Shown: piece after piece, positions 23,801 through 32,124 of the stretch
Layout: each line of letters starts with the position of its first letter
How positions within the stretch are numbered: position 1 is the stretch's first letter
Source: Roseomonas sp.
GTDB lineage: Bacteria; Pseudomonadota; Alphaproteobacteria; Acetobacterales; Acetobacteraceae
DNA: 53,004 bases
Reading direction: 5' to 3'
Assembly: GCA_020249465.1 (NCBI GenBank)
Contig: JADCFP010000119.1
Location: 1-53,004, forward strand
The notes under the pieces: generated by a model
The model's database searches: none
What the model saw: the letters and a program-made list of their open reading frames with translations, nothing else
Told to the model about the DNA's origin: nothing
Translations under genes and position numbers: made by a program

Positions 23801-24592
23801 ATGAATATGTCGGAAGCGGCTTCCCCACCCAGCGACGTTCAGCCGCTGCTGACCCGGGTGGCTACCTATTTTACGGAAGAAAAGAAGCAGGTCCGCGGCT
23901 TCCTCACCGATGGCGCGGCTGGCGTGATCATGGCGGTGCTGAAGCTTCAGTCCGAACAAGGAATTCGGGGAAATATTGCCGAAATAGGCACATATCACGG
24001 CAAGACATTCATTGGCCTTGCCCTTGCGCTACGTGCTGAGGAACATCTGCTTGGCGTGGATCTTTTTGAAGAACGCGGTACTGATTTTGAGCCGAATTTA
24101 CGCGCAAATTATCGTGCCTTTGGCATTTCGGATCATAAAATTCGGCTGCATCGCGGCCCATCCACTGGGCTTAGCATTCCGCAGTGGCAGGCCCTGATGC
24201 AAGGCCCGGCACGGTTCGTCCATGTGGATGGTGATCATACACGCAAGGCTGTGTATCACGACCTTACTCTTGCCGCTTCCAGCCTTGCGCCTGGCGGTGT
24301 CATTCTGGTGGATGATGTATTGCATCCCTGGTTTCCAGATGTGACCCTGGGGTTCACGGATTTTCTTTCTCATGAACAGGATTTATCCGTGATTGCCCTG
24401 ATTGATCGACAGGGACCGCTGATCAATGGTGGTCCTAAAATGCTTTTGAGCAGGCGAGCAGACCTCGGGCGCTATCGGCAAATACTCATAGAACAAATGC
24501 GGCCCAATATCGTGCGTGAAGCCATGTCTGATCGTCATCGTATCCTGGTCATGAGTTCTGATCAAGGTGTGTCTTGGCCGAAGCTTGTATAG
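23801..24592 (+). CDS. Class I SAM-dependent methyltransferase (Methyltransf_24-like)
   Basis: A 263-residue protein with a Rossmann methyltransferase core: motif I NIAEIGTYHGKTFIGLAL (about 62-79), an acidic residue in LLGVDLFEERG, HVDGDHTRKAVYHDL and GGVILVDDV. This resembles methyltransferases linked to glycan or antibiotic modification, but no partner genes are near. ATG 23801 has AAGGAT/AAAAAAGG upstream; ATG 23807 is possible. The gene and its 290-base upstream region look less GC-rich than the surroundings (many AAA, ATT and TTT codons), which hints at acquisition. Confidence 0.8.
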   Translation: MNMSEAASPPSDVQPLLTRVATYFTEEKKQVRGFLTDGAAGVIMAVLKLQSEQGIRGNIAEIGTYHGKTFIGLALALRAEEHLLGVDLFEERGTDFEPNLRANYRAFGISDHKIRLHRGPSTGLSIPQWQALMQGPARFVHVDGDHTRKAVYHDLTLAASSLAPGGVILVDDVLHPWFPDVTLGFTDFLSHEQDLSVIALIDRQGPLINGGPKMLLSRRADLGRYRQILIEQMRPNIVREAMSDRHRILVMSSDQGVSWPKLV

Positions 24593-24673
24593 GCTTCGTG
24601 CCACCCTGCGTCCAAGTCACGATGCTGTTCAGATTTGCGGCTACAAACGCTCGTTTTTGCGAAGGAAAATCCC

Positions 24674-25978
24674 ATGACGCATTCCCTGATCCACGATCCC
24701 GGCCGCATTCGTGATCTTTCCGCTGCGCAGGCAAAGGGTGAGGTCTCCTCAGAAACCCTCGTGCGACGCTATCTGGATCGCATCGCTGCGGTTGATGGCC
24801 AGGTGAAGGCCTGGATTCATGTGTTAGCCGATACGGCGCTTGCCGCAGCGCGCGCTTTGGATGCAGAACGCAAGGCAGGCAATATCCGCGGGCCGCTGCA
24901 TGGTATTCCTGTTGGCATCAAGGATGTGATTGATGTGCGCGGCCTGCCAACGCGCGCCAATAGCCCATCCCGCGCTGATATCGCGCCTGCCAGCGCCGAT
25001 GCCACCGTGGTCGCGCATTTGCGTGTGGCAGGGGCGATCATTCTCGGCAAGCTGCACACCACGGAATATGCGTTTTTCCAAAGCCTGCCACCCACGCGCA
25101 ACCCTTGGGATTTGGCGCGCACGCCGGGTGGTTCTTCCGCCGGTTCCGGTGCGGCGATTGCGGCTGGCATGGTGCCACTCGCACTCGGGACGCAAACCGC
25201 GGGCAGCGTCAATCGGCCCGCTGCCTATACAGGGGTTTGCGCCTTCAAGCCCTCAACGCTCGCGATTGGTGGGGTTGGGGTGGTGCCGCTCGCGCCCTCC
25301 TTCGACACGGTCGGCGCTTTTGGCGCCAGCGCGCAGGATGCGGCCTATCTGGCAGCAGGCTATGCGGCGGATCATTTGCGGCTGGTGAGCCACCCTGCGG
25401 TCACGCCGCGTATTGTGCTGTTGCAAGACCCGCTGATCGAAAAGCTGCAACACGCGGCCACGGCAGCGCGCATTGCCGCGTTGGCGGAACAGCTTGGCGC
25501 TGCGGGCCTTACGCTGCATCGCGCCAGTGCCGGAGCCGGCTTTGCCGAAATGATCGCGCGCCATCGCCGTGTCATGCTGGCAGAGCTTGGCCGCACCCAT
25601 GCCGGGCTGCCGCGTGATCGGATCGCGACCGCTGTCGCCGATGGCATCGCAGAAGGCTTGGCTATTCCGGATGAGGAATACCACGCGGCGTTGCGTGACC
25701 TCGCGGGTTTTCGCGCACGTTTCTGGGCGGGCTTTGGGCCGGATGATTTCATCCTGACCCCCGCCGCGCCGGATGTGGCGCCAGAGGCCGGCAGCACGGG
25801 CGATCCTTCCTTTGTCATCCCAACCACAGTGCTGGGCGGGCCAGTGGTGACGCTGCGCGCAGGCCTCGCCGCCGATAGCGGCATGCCGGTGGGCGCGCTG
25901 CTCTTTGGCCGGCCGGGGGCGGATGCGGCCATGGCGTCCTTCCTGTTCTCGGCCACCGCAACCGCGCTTGATCTTTAG
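24674..25978 (+). CDS. Amidase-signature family hydrolase
   Basis: A 434-residue amidase using a Ser-cisSer-Lys triad. Seen: K83 in GIPVGIKDVID, the glycine/serine signature GGSSAGSGAAIAAG (about 152-165) holding the cis-Ser, and the nucleophile Ser in GTQTAGSVNRPAA (about 172-184). The usual GTDTGGS reads GTQTAGS, a known variant. Family members hydrolyse amides, ureas or biuret-like compounds. GAAGGA precedes ATG 24674. It stands alone between the methyltransferase and the djlA-like gene. Specificity is unknown. Confidence 0.9.
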   Translation: MTHSLIHDPGRIRDLSAAQAKGEVSSETLVRRYLDRIAAVDGQVKAWIHVLADTALAAARALDAERKAGNIRGPLHGIPVGIKDVIDVRGLPTRANSPSRADIAPASADATVVAHLRVAGAIILGKLHTTEYAFFQSLPPTRNPWDLARTPGGSSAGSGAAIAAGMVPLALGTQTAGSVNRPAAYTGVCAFKPSTLAIGGVGVVPLAPSFDTVGAFGASAQDAAYLAAGYAADHLRLVSHPAVTPRIVLLQDPLIEKLQHAATAARIAALAEQLGAAGLTLHRASAGAGFAEMIARHRRVMLAELGRTHAGLPRDRIATAVADGIAEGLAIPDEEYHAALRDLAGFRARFWAGFGPDDFILTPAAPDVAPEAGSTGDPSFVIPTTVLGGPVVTLRAGLAADSGMPVGALLFGRPGADAAMASFLFSATATALDL

Positions 25979-26075
25979 GCCCCAAAGCTTGCCGTCCCCG
26001 GCCATTCGGCACATCTACAGGCTGGCAATGCTTTCGTGTTAACAGGCCGCCTGTTTTCCGCGCGTAGGAGGCGTT

Positions 26076-26849
26076 TTGGGTTTCTGGGGTAAGATGTTGG
26101 GCGGTGTGGCCGGCTTTGCCATGGGTGGCCCGCTCGGCGCCATGGTGGGTGCGGCGCTTGGCCATGCCGCGGATGCCGGGGCGCTGGGCGGCAAGGGTGG
26201 CGCCATTTCGGCTGCCACACCGGATCTGATGGCGTTTTTCGGCAGCAAGGAAAATCTGTTTTCTTTCTCGGTCGTCGTGCTCTCCGCCAAGCTTGCCAAG
26301 GTGGATGGGCCGATCAAGCGCGAGGAAATTGCGGCCTTCCGCAACCTGTTCCATGTGCCGGAAGAAGCGCTGGGTGAGGTCGGGCGCCTGTTCGATCAGG
26401 CACGCGACTCCGCCGATGGGTGGGAGCCTTTTGCCGAGAAGCTGGGCGAGGCATTCGCCGACAATAAGGCCATGCTGGAAGATGTGCTGGTGGCTTTGGT
26501 ACAGATTGCGCGCGCCGATGGGCCGGTCACGAAATCCGAAGGCGATATGTTGCGCGGGATGCATGCGCGCTTTGGCCTGGATGCCGCCGCCTGGGAACGC
26601 GCGAAGGGCGGCACGCGCCGCGCCGCCGCGCCGGAAGCCCAAGGTGAGGACCCCTATTCCATGTTGGGCCTCACAAGACAGGCGAGTGATGAGGAAGTGC
26701 GCCTCGCCTGGCGGAAGCTGATGCGGGAAAACCATCCGGATAGCCTCGCGTCCCGCGGCGTGCCGGAAGAATTCGTCAAGCGCGCGACGGAACAAGTGGC
26801 CAAGATCAATGCCGCCTGGGACAGGATCAAGCGCGAGCGGGGCTTGTAG
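26076..26849 (+). CDS. DjlA-like co-chaperone with TerB and J domains
   Basis: A 257-residue membrane-associated DnaJ-family protein. It starts at TTG 26076 with GGAGG about 6 bases before, giving MGFWGKMLGGVAGFAMGG. This Gly-rich N-terminal segment (about 1-35) is DjlA-like. A TerB-type helical domain covers about 45-165 (FRNLFHVPEEAL, ADGPVTKSEGDML). The C-terminal J domain (about 190-257) has the HPD motif in RENHPDSLA and a final helix AKINAAWDRIKRERGL. The J domain should stimulate DnaK ATPase at the membrane. The gene is followed after four bases by the ampD-like gene. Confidence 0.9.
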   Translation: MGFWGKMLGGVAGFAMGGPLGAMVGAALGHAADAGALGGKGGAISAATPDLMAFFGSKENLFSFSVVVLSAKLAKVDGPIKREEIAAFRNLFHVPEEALGEVGRLFDQARDSADGWEPFAEKLGEAFADNKAMLEDVLVALVQIARADGPVTKSEGDMLRGMHARFGLDAAAWERAKGGTRRAAAPEAQGEDPYSMLGLTRQASDEEVRLAWRKLMRENHPDSLASRGVPEEFVKRATEQVAKINAAWDRIKRERGL

Positions 26850-26853
26850 CGCC

Positions 26854-27531
26854 TTGCGCATCCGTGACGTGCCAAGCCCCAATCACGAAGCGCGGCCCGA
26901 TGGCGCAGTGATTGATACAATTGTGCTGCATTACACCGGCATGCGTTCAGGGCAGGAGGCGATTGCGCGGCTCTGCGACCCTGCCGCCAAGGTTTCTGCG
27001 CATTATGTGGTGGAAGAAGATGGCGCGGTGTTTCGCCTGGTTGCCGAAGAACGTCGCGCCGCGCATGCGGGCATTTCGTTCTGGCGCGGGCGCAGCGCGT
27101 TGAATGGGAGCAGCATCGGGATTGAGATTGTGAATCCCGGCCATGAATGGGGCTATCGCCCCTTTCCTGCCCTGCAAATGGCGGCAGTGTGTGATGTGTG
27201 CCTTGAGATCATGGCGCGCCACCCGATTGACCAACGCAATGTGGTGGCGCATTCGGATATCGCGCCGGATCGCAAACAGGACCCAGGGGAATTGTTTGAT
27301 TGGCAGGGGCTGGCAGCGAATGGTGTCGGCCTTTGGCCAGGTGCGGATGCGGCACCGGTGGACGAGGCTGCGCTGCTGCCCTTGCTTGGCGCCATTGGCT
27401 ATCGCACCGATTTGCCGCTTTCCCTGTTACTGACAGCGTTTCAGCGCCATTGGCTGCCAGGGCGTGCGGATGGTGTTGCGGATGCCGCGACGCGGGCGCG
27501 GGTCGCGGCGGTGGCGCGGGTGTTTGAATAG
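26854..27531 (+). CDS. N-acetylmuramoyl-L-alanine amidase, AmpD type
   Basis: A roughly 225-residue amidase that trims muropeptides during peptidoglycan recycling. The Amidase_2 domain shows zinc ligands His in VLHYTGM, His in VAHSDIAPDRKQDPG and Asp in the same RKQDPG segment, with the catalytic Glu region GSSIGIEIVNPG between. A small C-terminal helical segment (about 175-225) resembles a peptidoglycan-binding domain. There is no signal peptide, so it is probably cytoplasmic like AmpD. The start is unsure: TTG 26854 is four bases after the djlA-like stop, GTG 26869 is the alternative. Confidence 0.87.
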   Translation: MRIRDVPSPNHEARPDGAVIDTIVLHYTGMRSGQEAIARLCDPAAKVSAHYVVEEDGAVFRLVAEERRAAHAGISFWRGRSALNGSSIGIEIVNPGHEWGYRPFPALQMAAVCDVCLEIMARHPIDQRNVVAHSDIAPDRKQDPGELFDWQGLAANGVGLWPGADAAPVDEAALLPLLGAIGYRTDLPLSLLLTAFQRHWLPGRADGVADAATRARVAAVARVFE

Positions 27532-27535
27532 GTGG

Positions 27536-28102
27536 ATGCGCAACGCTGCCGATATCGCCGACTTTATCGCGCATAACCCGCGCATGATGCGCTGCCTTGC
27601 GGTGCTCACCGCGCATGGCTCTGCCGGCGCCTGGATTGGCGCGGGTTTTGTGCGCAATGCCGTATGGGACCATCTCAGCGGGCGGGATACGGAAGCCGTA
27701 CTGCCTGCTGATCTGGATGTGGTGTTTCACGATCCGGTCAATGTCACTGTGCAACAGGATGCAACGTTTGAGGCTGCGCTACGCATCGCCGCGCCTGATC
27801 TTCCCTGGTCCGTGCGCAATCAGGCGCGCATGCATGAACGCAACGGGCATCGCCCCTATCGCGATATCGCCGATGCCCTGACGCATTGGTCGGAAACTGC
27901 AACCGCTATTGCTACGCGCCTAGGGCCAAAGGGCGTTGAAATCCTCGCCCCGTTTGGGGTGGATGATGTCCTGGCGATGATCCTGCGTCCAACGCCCGCC
28001 TACCGAACCAAGCCAGAGATTCTGCTGGCGCGGCTTGAAGCGAAGGGCTGGCGCACGCGCTGGCCCAGGCTGCGCATGGTTGGGCTTGGCGATTCCGCTT
28101 GA
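27536..28102 (+). CDS. Nucleotidyltransferase-like protein (COG3575 type)
   Basis: A 188-residue protein. GAWIGAGFVRNAVWDHLSGR (about 30-49) followed by LPADLDVVFHDP (about 56-67) is the pattern of the nucleotidyltransferase-like family found in many proteobacteria, with the DLDV acids in the place of the metal-binding aspartates. The substrate is unknown. It follows the ampD-like gene by four bases, with ATG 27536 very close to a GGTGG; translation may depend on re-initiation. It is the last gene before an accessory patch. Confidence 0.8.
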   Translation: MRNAADIADFIAHNPRMMRCLAVLTAHGSAGAWIGAGFVRNAVWDHLSGRDTEAVLPADLDVVFHDPVNVTVQQDATFEAALRIAAPDLPWSVRNQARMHERNGHRPYRDIADALTHWSETATAIATRLGPKGVEILAPFGVDDVLAMILRPTPAYRTKPEILLARLEAKGWRTRWPRLRMVGLGDSA

Positions 28103-28340
28103 CCCTCCGACCTTCAAAGGGCCACATGCCGAAAGTGTCGAACGGGCGCAATCCAACGCAACGTCAAGCTTAGGGCTGAGTGAATCCGGCTCGCATGCCC
28201 CAGCGACAGCGGCGTAAGCAAAGAAAGTGAACGCGTGTGCGCGCAGCAACATTTAACCCTGCGCTCCCCTCGGGCTGACCTCGGGGGTCGCGTGGTCCGC
28301 GATGAGGGCCTCAGCCTACTCCGAATGATACCAGGCTTGC
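28103..28340. other. Non-coding or degraded interval
   Basis: About 240 bases between the nucleotidyltransferase gene and the VOC gene. I find no ORF with family motifs, no tRNA fold and no clear hairpin. Composition is more mixed than the core genes, consistent with decayed sequence at the edge of the IS-bearing patch. Confidence 0.4.
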
Positions 28341-28733
28341 TCAAATCTCTGCGTAGATCTCGATTAGGTTACCGTCAGGGTCACGGAAGAAAAGCGTGCG
28401 GTGTCCGAAGGCGTGGCTCGTTGGTGGCGAGAGCATGGCGATCTTTGTTCGTGCCAACCACTCGGCGCAGCGATCAACATCAGGGGGTGGAACCCGAAAC
28501 GCGAGCTGGACGGAGGCACTGCCTTTCGGCGTCGCCGGTTCGTCAGCTAGGCGTCTGGGGCGGGCAAGTACAAGTGTATTCGACCCGACACGGTACTCGC
28601 GCCAAGTCTCAGACAACTCTCGGATGAATACAAATCCCAGCACGTCCTCGTAGAAATGCTTCATAGCCTCCATATCCCGAACGAGGATGACAGTGTAATC
28701 GATCGCGCGGATGGATTGAAACGGAGACGTCAC
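28341..28733 (-). CDS. VOC (glyoxalase/bleomycin-resistance) family protein
   Basis: A 130-residue vicinal-oxygen-chelate protein. It shows the paired beta-alpha-beta layout: IRAIDYTVILVRDMEAMKHF (about 8-27), FYEDVLGF, a middle strand SASVQLAFRVP and the end FFRDPDGNLIEIY with the metal-binding Glu. The role may be lyase, dioxygenase or antibiotic sequestration; family membership alone does not decide. It starts at GTG 28733 with no strong ribosome-binding site. It is an isolated gene between degraded intervals and an IS element, so it is probably an accessory gene. Confidence 0.85.
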   Translation of the reverse strand: MTSPFQSIRAIDYTVILVRDMEAMKHFYEDVLGFVFIRELSETWREYRVGSNTLVLARPRRLADEPATPKGSASVQLAFRVPPPDVDRCAEWLARTKIAMLSPPTSHAFGHRTLFFRDPDGNLIEIYAEI

Positions 28734-29004
28734 TTTTTCAGCACCTGCTCTGAAATATCAGTATTGATGCATTCTTGCTCTGGTTGGCAAGCATCAATAG
28801 CGCGCTTGACGCAAGCAGCGCTGCTGCCATTGTGGTTCTTTCTTGATTCATTTCAAGATCGTAGAGCCTTATTGACCGTTATGTTACGGAAAATGTAGCC
28901 GGTCTTTCGTGGGACTGCTGCTAGGGGGATTTTTCAAACTAAGCCGCTGCGCCCGCATCACCACCATCACCGCTTCCCCTTGATGTACACCTACGATATT
29001 CCCC
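28734..29004. other. Non-coding interval left of the IS481 element
   Basis: About 270 bases with lower GC than the core. A 37-codon minus-strand ORF (28738-28851) is present but has no ribosome-binding site or family features. No hairpin or RNA gene was recognised. Confidence 0.35.
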
Positions 29005-29031
29005 TGACACTGAGCGCATTTGAAGCGGGCC

Positions 29032-30138
29032 TCAGGCGGCTTTGAGTTTGGCAGTTTTTGTCTGGCTGGTCACCTCCGTGTTGCTGGTTTTGGGCATGCC
29101 CTCGGTGAATGCGCGGATGGGCGTGCGCCCATTCATGCCGCGCCCCTGATGAGGCCGCTTGGTGTTGTAACCCTCAAGGTAGTCATCAAGGACGGCCTGC
29201 ATTTCTTCAATGGTCTCGAACCAGGTGCGCCGCCCCTCGACCCGGAAATGCTCGTCGAGCAGGGTGCGATGGAAGCGTTCAAGGCTGCCATTGGATTGCG
29301 GGCGCCTCACGCGGGTAGTGCGATGGGCAATGTCCTCAAGTTGCAGGAATAACTTATAAGGATGCTGGTCGGGCCTGCCGCAGAACTCCCGCCCATTGTC
29401 GGAGAGTACGGTCTCGATCTTCACCTCATGCGCCTCCAAGGTTGGCAGTACATCACTATTCATCAGGTGCACTGCGGTGACCGGCAGCTTCGATGGGTAG
29501 AGCCTGGCCCAAGCGTAGCGGGAATGGCAGTCAATCGCAGTCTGCAGAAAGATCTTGCCGAGCCCCTTCAACGTACCGACAAAGAAGGTATCCACAGCGA
29601 CAAGCGCGCCGGTATGGGGTGCCTCGATGTGGCGCTCACGGAATTCCGGGCTGAAGCGTTCCAGCGCGCGGGTTTGTTCCTCGGTCAGCGTGATGGTCCG
29701 CTCAGCGGTTGCCTTTTCCAGCCGGAGCAGCCTTTCGTGCTTGGTCAATAGGTTATGGCGCATCCAGACGCCGCGCACACCGCCTGAGGAGACCTGCAGG
29801 CCATTCAACCGCAGCTCCTACTCAACACGCGTGGCGCCGTGGCAGGGATGGGCAAGGGCGTGATCGAGGATCGCGGCCTCAATCTCGACCGCAACGCGGT
29901 TCGGGTGAGGCCCGTTGGCGCCGGGGAGCCTATCAATCAGGCCATCCGCCCCATAGGTCTGGAAGTTCCGCCGGATTTCATAGAATTGCTGCCGGGAATA
30001 GCCGATCAGCTTGCAGGCGCGGCTGACATTCGACAATTCGCTGGCGAGTTCGAGCAACGACAGCTTGCGTCGTGCTACCTTGTCTTTCGTGGTCATCTTC
30101 GTGGTCTTTCGTGTTTGAAGGTTGTGTCGCAACGCCAT
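29032..30138 (-). pseudogene. IS481-family transposase broken by one in-frame TAG
   Basis: The frame from ATG 30138 encodes an N-terminal helix-turn-helix region (LLELASELSNVSRACKLIGY) and stops at TAG 29818-29820 after HGATRVE. The same frame then continues ELRLNGLQVSSGGVRGVW and carries the DDE catalytic core to 29032: Asp in VAVDTFFVG, Asp in LSDNGREFCG and Glu in SLERFHRTLLDEHF. The stop most likely replaces CAG (Gln), since VxQEL is expected there. No other frameshift is seen, so inactivation looks recent. A GTG 30153 start would add five residues. Confidence 0.85.
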
Positions 30139-30160
30139 CAAACCCGCTTCCACGCGGTCC

Positions 30161-30219
30161 GGCCACCGCGAACCGGGCGCGCAGACCCTTACGGTCCGCG
30201 CCCGGTTCCGCCGGTGGCC
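30161..30219. repeat. 59-base imperfect palindrome (long hairpin)
   Basis: GGCCACCGCGAACCGGGCGCG (first 20 bases at 30161-30180) pairs with the sequence ending at 30219, the arms differing only by a two-base bulge and a mismatch. Inside the 15-base loop, GACC (30184-30187) and GGTC (30193-30196) can pair again, leaving loop CTTAC. It lies between the IS481 transposase start and the IS630 remnant. It may be an IS sub-terminal structure, a REP-like repeat or a transcription block. Confidence 0.65.
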
Positions 30220-30226
30220 TGTGTCA

Positions 30227-30452
30227 GGTGATTACCGTAGGGCGACATTATACGCGCCGCTCAGGGTGCGTGGCATGATGGCCGCCCATTTGGCCAGGCC
30301 TCAGCGCATAGGTCTCGCGCTGCCGCTCGCGCCATTTGGAGACGCAGGATGGACTGATACGCAAGGCGGCAGCGACCGAGTGGATCGTCTTGCAAGCCTC
30401 GGCACGTGGAAAAGCACGCTCTCGTAGATCTTTGGAATAGGGGCGAAACCAT
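30227..30452 (-). pseudogene. IS630-family transposase N-terminal fragment, frameshifted
   Basis: From ATG 30452 the first codons read MVSP, then an extra C in a CCCC run (about 30441-30444) shifts the frame. The shifted frame reads PYSKDLRERAF ... SVAAALRISPSCVSKWRERQ and GQMGGH, the typical IS630 N-terminal helix-turn-helix. A second shift near 30276 restores MPRTLSGAYN, the conserved end of this domain. The catalytic DDE part is absent; the homology ends beside the IS481 end. The 88 bases towards ftsZ probably hold the IS630 terminus. Confidence 0.75.
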
Positions 30453-30539
30453 GCTGGTCTCCTTAAACCAGCACAGGGCTTGAATCAGAAAATAGACCGA
30501 TCAGGGAATTCCGATTCAATAGAAAAAAATCAGCGTGCT

Positions 30540-32060
30540 CTAGCTTCGCTGACGGCGCAGGAAAGCCGGGATCTCCAGGCTCATTTCATCTTGCTGCGCA
30601 GGCCGCGTAGGCTCAAGGCGCGGCGCAGGCGCCGGCGCAGCCATTGGCTCCATCCGCGCGGTGGGGGCGCTTTCCGGCGCGAAGCTTTGCGGTTCAGCTT
30701 GCGGTGGCAAGTTACGCCTCATCATACCACCCATGCCGGTAACCTTACCAAACAGTCCGCGCAGTCCCGCAGGCCGCGGCGCTTCCGGTACCACTTGTGG
30801 TTCAACCGGTTCGCTGACCGGCACACGAAGCTGCGGCGCTTCCGGCAGCGGCGCAGGTGTCGGCGCCAGCATCACCGGCGGTTCCGCAACTGGTTCCGGC
30901 TCAACCGCCGGCGCTGCTTCCACAATGGCCGGACGCATCGCCGGCGCTGCCTGCGCGGCACGACGCATGAAGGGCAGCCCGGGGCCGGTAGGTGCTGCAC
31001 CAATCGCTTGGTTCGCAACAGCGTTGACCGGTTGCGCCGCACCGCCACCCACCGCCACCAATTTCGGCTTTTCGGCTTCCCTGAACTGAGCCCCATCAAT
31101 GCCGGTGGCCACCACGGAAACACGCACGCGGCCATTCATGGATTCGTCAACCGACGTGCCGAAGATGATATTCGCATCCTCATCCACTTCTTCACGGATG
31201 CGATTGGCCGCGCCATCCACTTCAAACAGCGTCATGTCATAGCCGCCGGTGATGTTGATCAGCACGCCCTTCGCTCCGCGCATGGAGATATCTTCCAGCA
31301 GCGGATTGCTGATGGCGGATTCCGCAGCACGACGGGCGCGGTCTTCGCCTTCCGCCTCACCCGTGCCCATCATGGCCTTGCCCATTTCCGCCATCACGGT
31401 ACGGATATCGGCAAAATCCAGATTGACCATGCCGGGATTGACCATCAGGTCCGTCACGCCGCGCACGCCCATGTAAAGCACATTATCAGCCATCTTGAAC
31501 GCCTCCTGGAAGGTGGTGCGTTCATTTGCCAATCGGAATAGATTTTGGTTCGGGATGATGATCAGCGTATCCACGAATTGCTGCAATTCCTCGATCCCCT
31601 GATCGGCGGATTTGCGCCGCTTCGGCCCTTCAAAATCAAAAGGCTTGGTCACCACACCGACCGTCAGGATGCCACGTTCACGGGCCATGCGGGCAATCAC
31701 CGGCGCCGCCCCTGTCCCGGTGCCGCCGCCCATGCCGGCGGTGATGAAAATCATATGCACGCCTTCAATATGGCGCGCCAACTCCTCGGTGGCTTCTTCT
31801 GCTGCAGCGCGGCCAATCTCAGGCTTCGCGCCAGCGCCAAGGCCCTGCGTGAGGTGCGGGCCAAGCTGCACGCGCCGATCAGCGCGGGAATGGATCAGCG
31901 ATTGCGCGTCCGTATTGGCCACCAGGAATTCCACGCCATCAAGGCCCATGGAAATCATGTTATTGACGGCATTGGTGCCGCCACCACCAACACCCACCAC
32001 CGTAATCCGCGGCGTGAAATCCGTATGTTGATTCTGCGGAATCGTCAGGTTCAGGGTCAT
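30540..32060 (-). CDS. ftsZ: Cell division GTPase FtsZ
   Basis: Tubulin homologue that forms the Z-ring. The 506-residue protein has the GTP-binding [13 protein letters not shown] (23-35), tubulin signature GGGTGTG (111-117) and the T7-loop region [12 protein letters not shown] long Ala/Pro-rich linker (about 330-490) joins the core to the C-terminal peptide [10 protein letters not shown], which binds FtsA and other partners. The linker is typical of alphaproteobacteria. It is the last gene of the dcw cluster, 64 bases after ftsA. The stop TAG is directly followed by IS630-derived sequence, so the native terminator and usual downstream neighbour are not seen. Confidence 0.98.
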   Translation of the reverse strand: MTLNLTIPQNQHTDFTPRITVVGVGGGGTNAVNNMISMGLDGVEFLVANTDAQSLIHSRADRRVQLGPHLTQGLGAGAKPEIGRAAAEEATEELARHIEGVHMIFITAGMGGGTGTGAAPVIARMARERGILTVGVVTKPFDFEGPKRRKSADQGIEELQQFVDTLIIIPNQNLFRLANERTTFQEAFKMADNVLYMGVRGVTDLMVNPGMVNLDFADIRTVMAEMGKAMMGTGEAEGEDRARRAAESAISNPLLEDISMRGAKGVLINITGGYDMTLFEVDGAANRIREEVDEDANIIFGTSVDESMNGRVRVSVVATGIDGAQFREAEKPKLVAVGGGAAQPVNAVANQAIGAAPTGPGLPFMRRAAQAAPAMRPAIVEAAPAVEPEPVAEPPVMLAPTPAPLPEAPQLRVPVSEPVEPQVVPEAPRPAGLRGLFGKVTGMGGMMRRNLPPQAEPQSFAPESAPTARMEPMAAPAPAPRLEPTRPAQQDEMSLEIPAFLRRQRS

Positions 32061-32124
32061 TGAGTTTCCTCCTCACGCATTGATGGGCAGCTTGGGTTGG
32101 CAGGGGCGGCGAAAGATGCGCGCA

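Larger units (their letters stand above)
29005..30226 (-). mobile_element. IS481-family insertion sequence, inactive (ends tentative)
   Basis: The interval holds one degraded IS481-type transposase. Candidate ends are CCTGACAC at 29003-29010 and GTGTCAGG at 30221-30228, which are inverted relative to each other and lie outside the transposase by 27 and 88 bases. Beyond those eight bases the ends match poorly and I see no target duplication, so the limits are approximate. It appears to sit in or against an older IS630 remnant, just downstream of ftsZ. Confidence 0.6.

Noticed and set aside
28738-28851. A 37-codon minus-strand ORF upstream of the VOC gene
   Set aside because: No ribosome-binding site, no recognisable signal or family motif, and it lies in a degraded interval.
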